A DNA stretch of 31,170 nt from a virus: IMG/VR virus record IMGVR_UViG_3300043570_002173, positions 1 to 31,170 of that record. One strand, 5' to 3'. Position 1 is the stretch's first letter, and each line of letters starts with the position of its first letter. Below the pieces are notes generated by a model that saw only the letters and a program-made list of their open reading frames with translations, ran no database searches and was not told where the DNA came from. This document shows, piece after piece, positions 20,708 through 28,939 of this stretch. The translations under genes and the position numbers were made by a program.

Positions 20708-21472
20708 ATGAAAATTATTATTAGTGAGAGACAATTTAGAAGATTAATAAAAAATAAATCTTTAATATCTGAAAATTTTTTAGATAAGGCAAAACTTATA
20801 CTATCTAGGGTAAGTAAAAATAAAACAGTCGGTAGTGAGAAACAGGCGACGCAAACGGCAGATGTAGACAATTTACCTAATTTAGAAAAATCTTTGGCAA
20901 AATTTGCTGAGGATATGAAATCAGCTAATTTAGGTAATTATAGAACACAACTACAAACTATAATAGAACCTTTGGGTTCATTATTTGGTAGATTAGAAGA
21001 TTTAAATGCGGAAGATTGTAGGAAAGGTAGAAAACCTGGTACTTTAGCAGCAGAAAGAATGGAACCAGTAAAAAATCAAATATATGACTTATTCCAAAGA
21101 GTTTATACTGATATGAAAAATGAGTTAATTACTAACAATTTATTGACTAAAGAAGAATCAAATAATTTTACTATAGATGATGCGATTGAGATGATGTATA
21201 GAAGGTACAACCAACAAAAAGGGTTCTTAAAAAATATTGCAAAAACAATTTTAAAAGCTTTAGGTGGTGGGTTTATTAGTGCTCAGATGTTAACAATAAT
21301 ATCTGATGGTATACGAAAAAAATTCGGTGAAAAAACAGGTGGTTTGGCTAACTCCATAATGACTGACTTTATTGGTGGGTTAATGACTGTAATGTCAGAT
21401 GATAGTTTAGGTGACTGCGTACCACAAACCGCTTCTAGTTCTCAAGAGGCATCAATAAAACAAGGTTTATAA
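20708..21472 (+). CDS. Putative internal head protein with capsid-targeting leader (254 aa)
   Basis: Starts MKIIISERQFRRLIKNKSLI then SEN: ISE at 5-7 and ISE at 20-22. The body is helical, with a Gly-rich hydrophobic part (about 175-240, LKALGGGFISAQMLTIIS and GLANSIMTDFIGGLMTVM) that could enter a membrane. A membrane-active domain in a packaged protein could help genome entry, but this is inference. The gene begins 12 bases after the 524-residue gene. Confidence 0.6.
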   Translation: MKIIISERQFRRLIKNKSLISENFLDKAKLILSRVSKNKTVGSEKQATQTADVDNLPNLEKSLAKFAEDMKSANLGNYRTQLQTIIEPLGSLFGRLEDLNAEDCRKGRKPGTLAAERMEPVKNQIYDLFQRVYTDMKNELITNNLLTKEESNNFTIDDAIEMMYRRYNQQKGFLKNIAKTILKALGGGFISAQMLTIISDGIRKKFGEKTGGLANSIMTDFIGGLMTVMSDDSLGDCVPQTASSSQEASIKQGL

Positions 21473-21482
21473 AAAATAAAAT

Positions 21483-21869
21483 ATGAAAAAAGTAACATTG
21501 ACAGAAAAGGATCTTTATAGAATAGTAAGAGAAACTTTAAATGAAGAATCTAAAGGTGAAAACTATATGTTTTTCAGTAACCTAACTCAAATGAGAAGAC
21601 AATTAGATATTATGATTAAAGAATTTGATCCGAATAAAGTAAATGACATTTTAAACAATGGTCATGATTGGGCAGATGATCATGTAACTGAAGCAAAGGT
21701 TAATATTGATCAAGTATTTGATTTCTTTATGAATAAATTAGAAGGTGAAAAAAAGTCTTCAGATATGTTAGAAGAAAAGTGGTCACAAAAATATAAAAAG
21801 TCTATTGACTGTAATAACCCAAAAGGGTTTTCACAAAGGGCACATTGTCAAGGTCGTAAAAAGAGATAA
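21483..21869 (+). CDS. Putative head protein with leader and C-terminal Cys/His module (128 aa)
   Basis: Starts MKKVTLTEKDLYRIVRETLN then EES: LTE at 6-8, VRE at 15-17 and LNE at 19-21. The body is helical and acidic. The final 23 residues, KSIDCNNPKGFSQRAHCQGR then KKR, form a compact basic module with two Cys and one His that recurs in phage virion proteins. It parallels the module at the end of the 524-residue protein (basic, Cys-containing), so these may be sorting or interaction tags at the other end of the chain. Confidence 0.6.
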   Translation: MKKVTLTEKDLYRIVRETLNEESKGENYMFFSNLTQMRRQLDIMIKEFDPNKVNDILNNGHDWADDHVTEAKVNIDQVFDFFMNKLEGEKKSSDMLEEKWSQKYKKSIDCNNPKGFSQRAHCQGRKKR

Positions 21870-21870
21870 T

Positions 21871-22131
21871 ATGGATTTTCCTTTTGATGAAAATATTGTA
21901 GATGGTTATCACGTTAGAAAATTTTCTGAAAGTGTGGGTAGTAGTGAATTAGTGTGGCACAGAGACAAGGAAGATAGAATTGTAGAGAGTGTGGGAGATA
22001 CCGATTGGATGATCCAGATTGATAACGAACTACCTAAACCATTAACTGAAAGAACATTAATACCTAAAGGTGTATATCATAGAGTAATTAAAGGGAGTGG
22101 GGATTTAACAGTAAAAGTAAAAAAACTATAA
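21871..22131 (+). CDS. Small cupin-like protein (86 aa)
   Basis: Start ATG 21871, one base after the previous stop; the longer frame from 21805 overlaps the gene before and is less likely. WHRDKEDRIVE then TDWMIQIDNELP and LIPKGVYHRVIKG-SGDLTVKV give the two-beta-sheet spacing of a small RmlC-like cupin, with His at both ends of the fold able to bind metal. Similar short proteins occur in T4-like marine phages. No leader sequence, unlike its neighbours. Activity unknown. Confidence 0.6.
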   Translation: MDFPFDENIVDGYHVRKFSESVGSSELVWHRDKEDRIVESVGDTDWMIQIDNELPKPLTERTLIPKGVYHRVIKGSGDLTVKVKKL

Positions 22132-23004
22132 ATGAAGTTTATTAATATAATTAAAGAAAGTTCATACCAATCTAAATTAGATAATATTTTTTATCGAAAA
22201 TGTTTAAACATGTTATCTAATTCGGAACCAGATTTAAAAGATTTTTTTTGGCAAAAAGTATATTGTGACGATTGTTTTTCAGACACATCAATCATTTACA
22301 GTAACCAATATAAAAGATTAGTAAATTTTTTTAAACATGAGTTATCTTTAGAAAATAAAGACACCAAAAACCTTGTATTTTTATATCTTATCAATATAGA
22401 CGTTAACAACTTTTTAACTGATAGAATTTCAACAGGGGAAGGGTTCCGATTAACATTCATTTCTTGTACTAGTCCAAATATAGAAGAGGATTATCGTGAA
22501 GAGTCATACCAATGTGGAGAGTGTGATGGTGATGGAGATGTATCATGTGGTGAGTGTGATGGTGAAGGTAATTTAGAATGTGGTTATTGTGGTGGTTCTG
22601 GATCTGAAATAGAAACAGATGGGGAAGGTGAAGAACAAGAAATAGAATGTAGTGAATGTAGAGGTGCAGGAAATGAAACTTGTGGTGAGTGCGATGGTAG
22701 TGGTAAAGTATCTTGTGATTATTGTGATGGTGCTGGCGAACAACACACTAGAGATCATTATTACCAGATGGAAGAGATTAGTTATATGGTTATTGCTACG
22801 GATGTATTAGAATGGGTAAATAGTGACGTTGATGATTTTTTTGAAAGGAATAGTAAAAACATTTATATGACTCTTGATAAGGAGTATGTGGAAACTATTC
22901 AAGTAGATTACGAAGAGGAGTTTAATAATAAAGTAAATGAAATTATTGACGTATTCAACGGTAATGAAATAACTTTAGATGATATAGAAAAATATATAGG
23001 TTGA
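22132..23004 (+). CDS. Leader-bearing protein with DnaJ-type zinc-finger repeats (290 aa)
   Basis: MKFINIIKES has IKE at 7-9, the leader rule. A helical domain (about 15-110) is followed at about 126-205 by six repeats of C-x-x-C-x-G-x-G type (CGECDGDG, CGECDGEG, CGYCGGSG, CSECRGAG, CGECDGSG, CDYCDGAG). This matches the zinc-binding cysteine-rich region of DnaJ and related proteins. No J domain is present. The tail is acidic. In DnaJ the region helps hold unfolded clients and has thiol activity; here a packaged zinc protein with chaperone-like features is suggested. Overlaps the next gene by four bases. Confidence 0.7.
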   Translation: MKFINIIKESSYQSKLDNIFYRKCLNMLSNSEPDLKDFFWQKVYCDDCFSDTSIIYSNQYKRLVNFFKHELSLENKDTKNLVFLYLINIDVNNFLTDRISTGEGFRLTFISCTSPNIEEDYREESYQCGECDGDGDVSCGECDGEGNLECGYCGGSGSEIETDGEGEEQEIECSECRGAGNETCGECDGSGKVSCDYCDGAGEQHTRDHYYQMEEISYMVIATDVLEWVNSDVDDFFERNSKNIYMTLDKEYVETIQVDYEEEFNNKVNEIIDVFNGNEITLDDIEKYIG

Positions 23005-24131
23005 AATTAATAAAATTAATATCGGAAAATGTTGATCACGTTAATAAGATCGAATTAAAATTACTTAATTATTTACACAGTAATCTTGAGTCTAGAAATC
23101 CTGAAAGTATATATAAAGTTTTGGTTAATGATTTACATATAGATGATAGAGATTTAATAGGTAGAGTTATTAAGTTATATAAAAATAATATCATAGAGGA
23201 TGATGAAACATATGATGAATTGATAGAATGGGAATTAACTTCTGAAGATAGATATAGTAGACAAGTTAGAGCGATATCAAAATTATGGGGAGTTGTACCA
23301 GAATTTTTTATTTTTAGAGGTGATGTTTACGATTTAAAAATTTATAAATTTATTGAGAATGGTGGGATATATGAAGTTGGTACATATGATGACCTAGTTC
23401 GTAGTATTAGAGAAAAAATGTATGATAACGAATTTAGTGGGTATAGGAAACCACTGATAGAAAAATATATTGTTTTAGATGAAGAATCTTTAAACTATAA
23501 CATCAATGAGAAGATTCAGGAAGAGATAGGGTATAAATCGATTGATAATTTATTAGAATATATAGATGATGGTAAAACATTAGAAGAAATCGAAAACAAT
23601 AGAGAAATGATATTAGATTTAGAAGGTGAATTAAAATTAGAAGAAAAAAAAATGAATTCACTACTTAAAAAAATAGAATCTTTAGAATCCGAAAGGGCGG
23701 TTATTAAACAAGAGATAGAAGGTGATGATGATGAAGATTATAATAGATTTGAAAAGTATTTAAATAAAATAGAAATTAAATTAAGTGAACTAAATCTAGA
23801 TTATCATAACATATCACAATACATTTCTGATTTAGAATCTGATATTGATGATCTTAGAGATAGTGAAATTTCTGATGAGGACATAAAAAATATGTATCTT
23901 CATTATAGATTTGATGAATTAGAGGATGAGTATAAAGAAAACCCAATTGATTATGTTAATGAATCGGAAATGACAATAAGTGAAGCAATAGATGACGGAC
24001 TCATACAATTTGATGAGATGGGTATGATAAAAGAGATGATTAGCAAAGCGTTAAATACTGAGCACTTAATGACAGTCGATATAGACAACCAAAGTTATTT
24101 TGTAGTAGATAATTTCCACCATATATTATAA
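23001..24131 (+). CDS. Coiled-coil protein with capsid-targeting leader, paralogue of 18030 (376 aa)
   Basis: It begins at a TTG (23001) within the previous stop (TTGA overlap), giving MKLIKLISEN with ISE at 7-9; no nearby ATG would keep the leader, which is the reason for the TTG choice. The N-terminal domain (IELKLLNYLHSNL, IYKVLVNDLHIDD) matches those at 18030 and 25098, followed by KIYKFIENGGIYEVGT equivalent to KVFRNIEDDEKFAVGT of 18030, then a long coiled coil (about 195-290). It ends the second leader operon. Function unknown; the duplication suggests diversification of packaged proteins. Confidence 0.6.
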   Translation: MKLIKLISENVDHVNKIELKLLNYLHSNLESRNPESIYKVLVNDLHIDDRDLIGRVIKLYKNNIIEDDETYDELIEWELTSEDRYSRQVRAISKLWGVVPEFFIFRGDVYDLKIYKFIENGGIYEVGTYDDLVRSIREKMYDNEFSGYRKPLIEKYIVLDEESLNYNINEKIQEEIGYKSIDNLLEYIDDGKTLEEIENNREMILDLEGELKLEEKKMNSLLKKIESLESERAVIKQEIEGDDDEDYNRFEKYLNKIEIKLSELNLDYHNISQYISDLESDIDDLRDSEISDEDIKNMYLHYRFDELEDEYKENPIDYVNESEMTISEAIDDGLIQFDEMGMIKEMISKALNTEHLMTVDIDNQSYFVVDNFHHIL

Positions 24132-24137
24132 AAGTAT

Positions 24138-24169
24138 ATTGACATTTAAATAAAAAATCCATATACTTA
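24138..24169 (+). promoter_or_regulatory. Bacteroidetes-type promoter before the DUF3310 gene
   Basis: ATTG (24138-24141), 20 bases, TATACTTA (24162-24169), ATG at 24182. The -7 box TATACTTA recurs at 29485. Confidence 0.6.
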
Positions 24170-24181
24170 AAACTAAAAAAT

Positions 24182-24406
24182 ATGGATAAATCTATTAACC
24201 CGAACGAAAGAGTTGTACACCCATCCCACTACAATAAAGGAATAGAAATGTGGGACTATTCGCATTCACATAATTTAGATTTTTTTGAAGGTAATGTTGT
24301 TAAATATGTTACTAGATGGAGACACAAGAATGGTATTGAGGATCTTAAAAAGGCGAAACAATACTTAGATAAATTAATCGAATTAGAGAGTAGAAACAAT
24401 CAATGA
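24182..24406 (+). CDS. DUF3310 protein
   Basis: NERVVHPSHYNKGIEMWDY, then FEGNVVKYVTRWRHKNGIED and LKKAKQYLDKLIEL, is the full DUF3310 (SaV-like) domain, small and helical, common in phages and often annotated near nucleotide metabolism genes. Its biochemical role is not established. It has its own promoter and overlaps the YspA-like gene by ATGA, so the two probably form an operon. Confidence 0.88.
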   Translation: MDKSINPNERVVHPSHYNKGIEMWDYSHSHNLDFFEGNVVKYVTRWRHKNGIEDLKKAKQYLDKLIELESRNNQ

Positions 24407-24750
24407 AAGTCATAGTTGCAGGTAGTAGGACATTTAATGACTACGAACTACTAAAACAAAAACTAGATTACTTTTTAAAAAATCAGAAAGAAATTTCTAT
24501 CATATCTGGAAAAGCTAAAGGTGCAGATTCATTAGGTGAAGATTATGCCCACCAGAACCATCATAAATTAGAAGAATATCCCGCAATGTGGGATTTATAC
24601 GGTAAAAGGGCGGGATATATGAGAAATGAAGAGATGGCTAAAGTGGCTGATGGTGCAATTATTTTTTGGGATGGGAAGAGTAAGGGGACAAAACATATGA
24701 TAGATTTATGTAAAAAATTTAAACTAAAATTACGTATTGTTATATTTTAA
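24403..24750 (+). CDS. YspA/DUF2493-like SLOG protein
   Basis: MKVIVAGSRTFNDYELL and SIISGKAKGADSLGEDYA are the two Gly-rich signatures of the SLOG superfamily (DprA, YspA, LOG relatives), which bind nucleotides or nucleotide derivatives. IFWDGKSKGTKHMIDL follows, as in DUF2493 proteins. At 115 residues it is a single domain. YspA-like proteins have been suggested to sense or process small nucleotide-derived molecules such as ADP-ribose relatives, so a counter-defence role is possible but not shown here. Coupled to the DUF3310 gene. Confidence 0.85.
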   Translation: MKVIVAGSRTFNDYELLKQKLDYFLKNQKEISIISGKAKGADSLGEDYAHQNHHKLEEYPAMWDLYGKRAGYMRNEEMAKVADGAIIFWDGKSKGTKHMIDLCKKFKLKLRIVIF

Positions 24751-24773
24751 TATATTTATTTTCAAAATATATT

Positions 24774-25094
24774 ATGAATTACACAATACAAGAGGTTTAT
24801 GATATTATCTGTGATTTGGATAATATTCTTACATTAGTTTTTAAAGTAGAGGGAGATGGTGATGACTACTATAGGGAGTTAGTTGACAGTGATTACTATA
24901 ACTGGTGTTATGAACACTATGTAACTGATGGCCAAGACTTTTTAGAATATGTGGACGATGAGGAATTTATACCTGACTATTTCGGGTATGATAAATGGAA
25001 TATATATTACAGTAATGTAGATATGGTAACAGAATATATCTATATGAGTTATACAGATTTAAAATATTTACCTTCACCTAAAAAGGATAAATAA
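24774..25094 (+). CDS. Acidic hypothetical protein (106 aa)
   Basis: Very rich in Asp, Glu and Tyr, with almost no basic residue before the last ten. Such composition resembles DNA-mimic inhibitors (as some anti-restriction and anti-CRISPR proteins do), but there is no recognised motif, so this is only a compositional remark. A short AT-rich gap separates it from the YspA-like gene, and it converges with the HAD_SAK gene 3 bases away. Confidence 0.55.
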   Translation: MNYTIQEVYDIICDLDNILTLVFKVEGDGDDYYRELVDSDYYNWCYEHYVTDGQDFLEYVDDEEFIPDYFGYDKWNIYYSNVDMVTEYIYMSYTDLKYLPSPKKDK

Positions 25095-25097
25095 TTT

Positions 25098-26912
25098 TTA
25101 CTTCTTTAAAACTAAATTAACTTTTATAGTTACACCATTTTCTTCACCCCATTTCTCAAACTCAATTGAGTGAGGTTCTCTATCCTCCCACATCTCAATG
25201 GACTCAACTGTCGGGTATTTACTTAATAATGTTCTAATAGTATTTAATTTACTACCTAAAGTATCACCGTTACCTTTATAATGGTACTCGTCAAAGTAAA
25301 TACCGTTTGAGGACAATAAACCTTCCACTTGATCGTGTTGTTGTGGTAACCTACCTGTTAACATAATGACTAATGTATTAGGATCCCCCATTTCTTTCTT
25401 ATACGCTTTAACAGTTGGGGTTATAGTCCTAATGTTAAATACTTTAGTATCTAAAGATTCAGGTTTACTCCACCACCCAATATGAGGATATTTCATACCT
25501 GTAGTTTCTTCCCAAAATAACTTACCATTCTCTGGATGAGGTGTCTCCATAAGTGTACCATCAAAATCGAATATCGATATTTTATTTATTATATCTTTAT
25601 TCTCTTTCAGTAACTTAATCTTATTGTATTTAACACTTTCATTTAAATCTAATACACTACCTTGTGACCAATCACTTAAATCTTCTATCGGAACTAAATG
25701 TGATTTACCTTCATATGTAAATTTAATCTTATCTTCCCCAAAATCTACATCGTTCATATAAAAATGTATTTTATCATCCTTACTTTTATACCAATCACCC
25801 TTATTTGTTGAGTTTATTAAAACAAAACCTAAATCTTTAATAAATTTATAAAAACCCTCTCTTTTTTCTATTAATTCATTAATATCTATTCCACCATCTT
25901 CTATAATTGAATCTATGGATCGTCTTAATGTTCTGTTAAATTCAGTTATTACCTCATCAACCCCATCATTATCTACCCAAGAATCGTAATAACCATTTTC
26001 TAGATCAATGTCTGGTTGTATTTCAGCGTCTTTTAATTCAGATAAATTTACTAAACCATTTTCATTAATTATTTCGATTAAATCATCATATGGTATTTCG
26101 ATACAATTATTACTTGTACTACAACTGGATTTGTTAACGTCATATTTTATTTCATTCGAGTAAGTTTCTCTTGTTGATTTATTTCTAGTATTTGTAACCA
26201 CATATCCTAGTTCAGTTACATAATCACTAACTATCGATTCATATACATCTGATGGTAAAATACTTTCTAAAAAATTAGATATAGTTTTTTCCGATATCTC
26301 TCCATTATCTTTACCTGGCCAAGTATTTTTACCTACGATTAACGCTAATTCTTCAAAAAGTTCTATAGTTTCATCATTACTATAAGCGTAATCAAACTCT
26401 GAATCATCCATTTCATCAGAATCACTACCATAATCACTATACGCTTTATCATAGATATAGAAACTTTGTTCATGTAATCCTGAAAAATGTTCTTTCCAAT
26501 CATCATAATCTAATTCTAATGTGATATGATCACTATCCCATACAATACAAGGTAAAGTACTTCTCCACCCACCACAACGAATATTAATCCAATCACCATA
26601 AATTCTCTCTAATTTCTCAAGTTCATCTTCATATAACATATCTATATAGGATTCTCTATCAGAATTTCTATTAAATGAACTCATTTTTCTTATAAAAGAT
26701 ACTAAACTATTATCATCATCGTAGTCTACCTCACTATAATCTACATCTCCTTTGGTAAAGTACCAAACACTATATAAGTGTGCCGCCTCTTTAGAATCTA
26801 AACCTAAATCATCTCTTAACACTTTAAGTGCTGACGTTTTATCAAACACATCGTCTAAATGTTCATCTAAATATTTAAGAAATCTTATTTCTGCTCTGTT
26901 TAATTTTCTCAT
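25098..26912 (-). CDS. HAD_SAK-type phosphatase fused to leader-family N-terminal domain (604 aa)
   Basis: ATG 26912 (MRKLNRAEIRFLKYL) is preferred to the upstream TTG. Residues 1-50 match the N-terminal domain of the proteins at 18030 and 23001. The middle is acidic. Residues about 440-604 form a HAD phosphatase: IFDFDGTLMETPHP (catalytic D-x-D), the GWWSKPESLD insert, MLTGR (motif II), a Lys (GSKLNTI) and EMWEDR (motif IV). The insert and order are those of the HAD_SAK family, linked to Swiss-army-knife RNA repair proteins. Just before it, KIKLLKEN near residue 430 looks like an internal leader with LKE. The phosphatase could be freed by the prohead protease and could supply 3'-phosphatase activity beside the ligase and kinase. 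Confidence 0.7.
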   Translation of the reverse strand: MRKLNRAEIRFLKYLDEHLDDVFDKTSALKVLRDDLGLDSKEAAHLYSVWYFTKGDVDYSEVDYDDDNSLVSFIRKMSSFNRNSDRESYIDMLYEDELEKLERIYGDWINIRCGGWRSTLPCIVWDSDHITLELDYDDWKEHFSGLHEQSFYIYDKAYSDYGSDSDEMDDSEFDYAYSNDETIELFEELALIVGKNTWPGKDNGEISEKTISNFLESILPSDVYESIVSDYVTELGYVVTNTRNKSTRETYSNEIKYDVNKSSCSTSNNCIEIPYDDLIEIINENGLVNLSELKDAEIQPDIDLENGYYDSWVDNDGVDEVITEFNRTLRRSIDSIIEDGGIDINELIEKREGFYKFIKDLGFVLINSTNKGDWYKSKDDKIHFYMNDVDFGEDKIKFTYEGKSHLVPIEDLSDWSQGSVLDLNESVKYNKIKLLKENKDIINKISIFDFDGTLMETPHPENGKLFWEETTGMKYPHIGWWSKPESLDTKVFNIRTITPTVKAYKKEMGDPNTLVIMLTGRLPQQHDQVEGLLSSNGIYFDEYHYKGNGDTLGSKLNTIRTLLSKYPTVESIEMWEDREPHSIEFEKWGEENGVTIKVNLVLKK

Positions 26913-26957
26913 ATAAATAATAATATACAATAAATATTAAAAAAAAAGATTAAAATG

Positions 26958-26989
26958 TTTGGTAGTTTGAAAAAAAAGACTTAAATTTA
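26958..26989 (+). promoter_or_regulatory. Bacteroidetes-type promoter before 27012
   Basis: TTTG (26958-26961), 20 bases, TAAATTTA (26982-26989), ATG at 27012. The upstream region is shared with the start of the divergent HAD_SAK gene. Confidence 0.6.
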
Positions 26990-27011
26990 CAATAACTAAA
27001 AAATAATAACT

Positions 27012-27398
27012 ATGAAAGTATTAGAGAAAGTAACTAAAATCAAAGAACTGAAAAGTGAACTTAATTCCCTTAAAAAGGAAATGGGTACAGATATGTTCGA
27101 TTATGTAATGTCAGAATTTCGAAAAAGAGGGTTTGTAGAGAGTCCTAAAGGTGAAGATTGTAAAAGAGGTTTGTATTCACCTGAAACTGGTATTCATGTT
27201 AGTATTGGTAACATTAGTATAAATTCTGTTACTATAGGTGTGATTGATATGGTAGATGACGGAATGAATTGGGGGACTGCGTATAAATATATGGGTGGAC
27301 CTGTTAGTTTTGTCTATATTAAAGAGTCGTTTGATAAGTTTTATCAAAAAACTTACACTAATCGTGTAAATAAATTAAAAGAAATTTTGGCAGTTTAA
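27012..27398 (+). CDS. Hypothetical protein (128 aa)
   Basis: A basic helical start (KVTKIKELKSELNSLKKEM) precedes a beta-rich part (THIS-like: GIHVSIGNISINSVTIGVID) and a helical end. No family recognised. It has its own promoter, and another promoter lies before the next gene, so it is expressed as a single gene or with read-through into the DUF932 gene. Confidence 0.6.
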   Translation: MKVLEKVTKIKELKSELNSLKKEMGTDMFDYVMSEFRKRGFVESPKGEDCKRGLYSPETGIHVSIGNISINSVTIGVIDMVDDGMNWGTAYKYMGGPVSFVYIKESFDKFYQKTYTNRVNKLKEILAV

Positions 27399-27417
27399 TA
27401 AATTATACTTAACTTTA
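27386..27417 (+). promoter_or_regulatory. Bacteroidetes-type promoter for the DUF932 gene
   Basis: TTTG (27386-27389), 20 bases, TAACTTTA (27410-27417), ATG at 27440. The -33 box lies in the end of the upstream coding sequence. Confidence 0.65.
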
Positions 27418-27439
27418 TAACAAATAAAAAATAAAAACT

Positions 27440-28234
27440 ATGGAATATTTAAATTTAAATCAAATTGGTTCAGTTTGTCCATCGGCTCTTACACAAGCCC
27501 CATCAAACCATTTGTCGAATGTTTATCGATTCATCCCAACTACGGAAGTGATCGAAATTTTAAGTGAACAAGGTTGGTTACCTACAAAGGCGATGCAATC
27601 ATCAACTAGAAAGGGGTACGAAGCTAAAAGCCCATTTAAAAAACATATGTTACGTTTTCGTAATGAAAACAACATTAATTTATCTAGAGAGATTGGTGAT
27701 ACCCATCCAGAAATTTTATTAACCAATTCACACGATGGTTCATCTTCATTTAAGTTTCATGTGGGACTATTCAGATTAGTTTGTTCTAATGGTTTGGTTA
27801 TCGCAGATAAAACTTTTGATGAGTTCAGAGTGATGCATAAAGGGTTTCAAAAAGAGGATATTCTTAAAGTTATTAATATGACAACAGAGAAAATTCCATT
27901 GGTTGTTGGTAGAGTTCAGGATATGATGTCCAAAGATTTATCAATGGCTCAACAATATGATTTCGCCAAAATGGTTGCAGATGAAAGATGGGGTTCTGAT
28001 AAATTAATTGATTTGAATCAGATGTTACACATCAGAAGAGATGAAGATTCTGGTAACGATTTGTGGAGTGTATTCAATAGAGTACAGGAAAATATGTTAC
28101 AGGGCGGTACATTGATTGTTACACCAAGAGACAACGGTAAAGTTAGAAGATCTAGAAGTCGCTCAATTAGATCAATCGAACAAAATTTAGATGTAAACAA
28201 AATGTTGTGGAGTCTTTCTGAGAGTTTGTTGTAA
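27440..28234 (+). CDS. DUF932 phage/plasmid protein
   Basis: The pattern YRFIPTTEVIEILSEQGW, then HMLRFRNE, HPEILLTNSHDGSSSFKFHV and GLFRLVCSNGLV is the DUF932 family, widespread in phages and plasmids. The last 50 residues are basic (RRSRSRSIRSIEQ), suggesting nucleic-acid contact. The function of the family is not settled; it is often strongly expressed early. It has its own promoter and a strong terminator, so it is a monocistronic, probably highly expressed gene. Confidence 0.85.
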   Translation: MEYLNLNQIGSVCPSALTQAPSNHLSNVYRFIPTTEVIEILSEQGWLPTKAMQSSTRKGYEAKSPFKKHMLRFRNENNINLSREIGDTHPEILLTNSHDGSSSFKFHVGLFRLVCSNGLVIADKTFDEFRVMHKGFQKEDILKVINMTTEKIPLVVGRVQDMMSKDLSMAQQYDFAKMVADERWGSDKLIDLNQMLHIRRDEDSGNDLWSVFNRVQENMLQGGTLIVTPRDNGKVRRSRSRSIRSIEQNLDVNKMLWSLSESLL

Positions 28235-28252
28235 ATCAATAGGTTCGGTATG

Positions 28253-28280
28253 AATGGGGGTTTAGTCCCCCATTTTTTTT
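28253..28280 (+). terminator. Rho-independent terminator after the DUF932 gene
   Basis: AATGGGGG (28253-28260) pairs with CCCCCATT (28267-28274) around TTTAGT, followed by a run of T. Confidence 0.9.
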
Positions 28281-28306
28281 GCCTATATATAATACTTTTT
28301 ACTTAG

Positions 28307-28939
28307 ATGTCATATTTATTAAATAAACAATTTATGATGGTTGAAGTTACTATTGCATTTATAACTGGGGTGATAAGTCCTATTACTCTTTTATTAATTA
28401 AAAACTGGTTAGATAAAAGAAAAGATAAAAAAGATCCAATTACAGAAACACTTTTATTAGGTGAGCAAGTTACACATAAAATAGATGAAATAAGAGAAGG
28501 TGTTAAAGCAGATAGGGTATGGGTAACCCAATTCCACAATGGAGGACATTTTTACCCAACTGGTAAATCTATTGCCAAATTCTCTATTATATATGAAAGT
28601 GTATCATTAAATGTTAATTCAATACAACACAGTTTACAGAATGTACCTGTAAATATATTTTCTAGGGCATTAAATAGATTAGTAAGTAATGAAACAATAG
28701 AGATTCCGAATTTTAAAGATGTAACAGTTGCCACTTTTGGTTTAAAAGATATTGCAGATGCTAACGGATGTAAATCTGGTTATTTATTCGCAATAAAAAC
28801 TATTGACGATAGGTTTATTGGTGTGTTAGGAATTGATTACACTAAAAAAATTACTACGTTAGACAATGATGTCATCAATAACATTATGATACAAGTATCT
28901 TCTCTTGGTGGTGTTTTGATGAATCATCTGAAGGGGTAA
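28307..28939 (+). CDS. Membrane-anchored GAF-like protein (210 aa)
   Basis: One hydrophobic helix (about residues 13-30, TIAFITGVISPITLLLI) is followed by a basic stop-transfer region (KNWLDKRKDKK) and a helix leading to a domain (about 60-205) with DRVWVTQFHNGGHFYPTGKS and IDDRFIGVLGIDYT. That order resembles a GAF domain, the small-molecule or dimerisation module of signalling proteins, anchored with its domain in the cytoplasm. No catalytic partner domain is attached. Its last 56 bases overlap the convergent gene. Ligand and role are unknown. Confidence 0.6.
   Translation: MSYLLNKQFMMVEVTIAFITGVISPITLLLIKNWLDKRKDKKDPITETLLLGEQVTHKIDEIREGVKADRVWVTQFHNGGHFYPTGKSIAKFSIIYESVSLNVNSIQHSLQNVPVNIFSRALNRLVSNETIEIPNFKDVTVATFGLKDIADANGCKSGYLFAIKTIDDRFIGVLGIDYTKKITTLDNDVINNIMIQVSSLGGVLMNHLKG

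Noticed and set aside
23001-23003. Downstream ATG as start for the 376-residue protein
   Set aside because: It would remove the leader MKLIKLISEN that matches the family; TTG overlapping the previous stop fits better.
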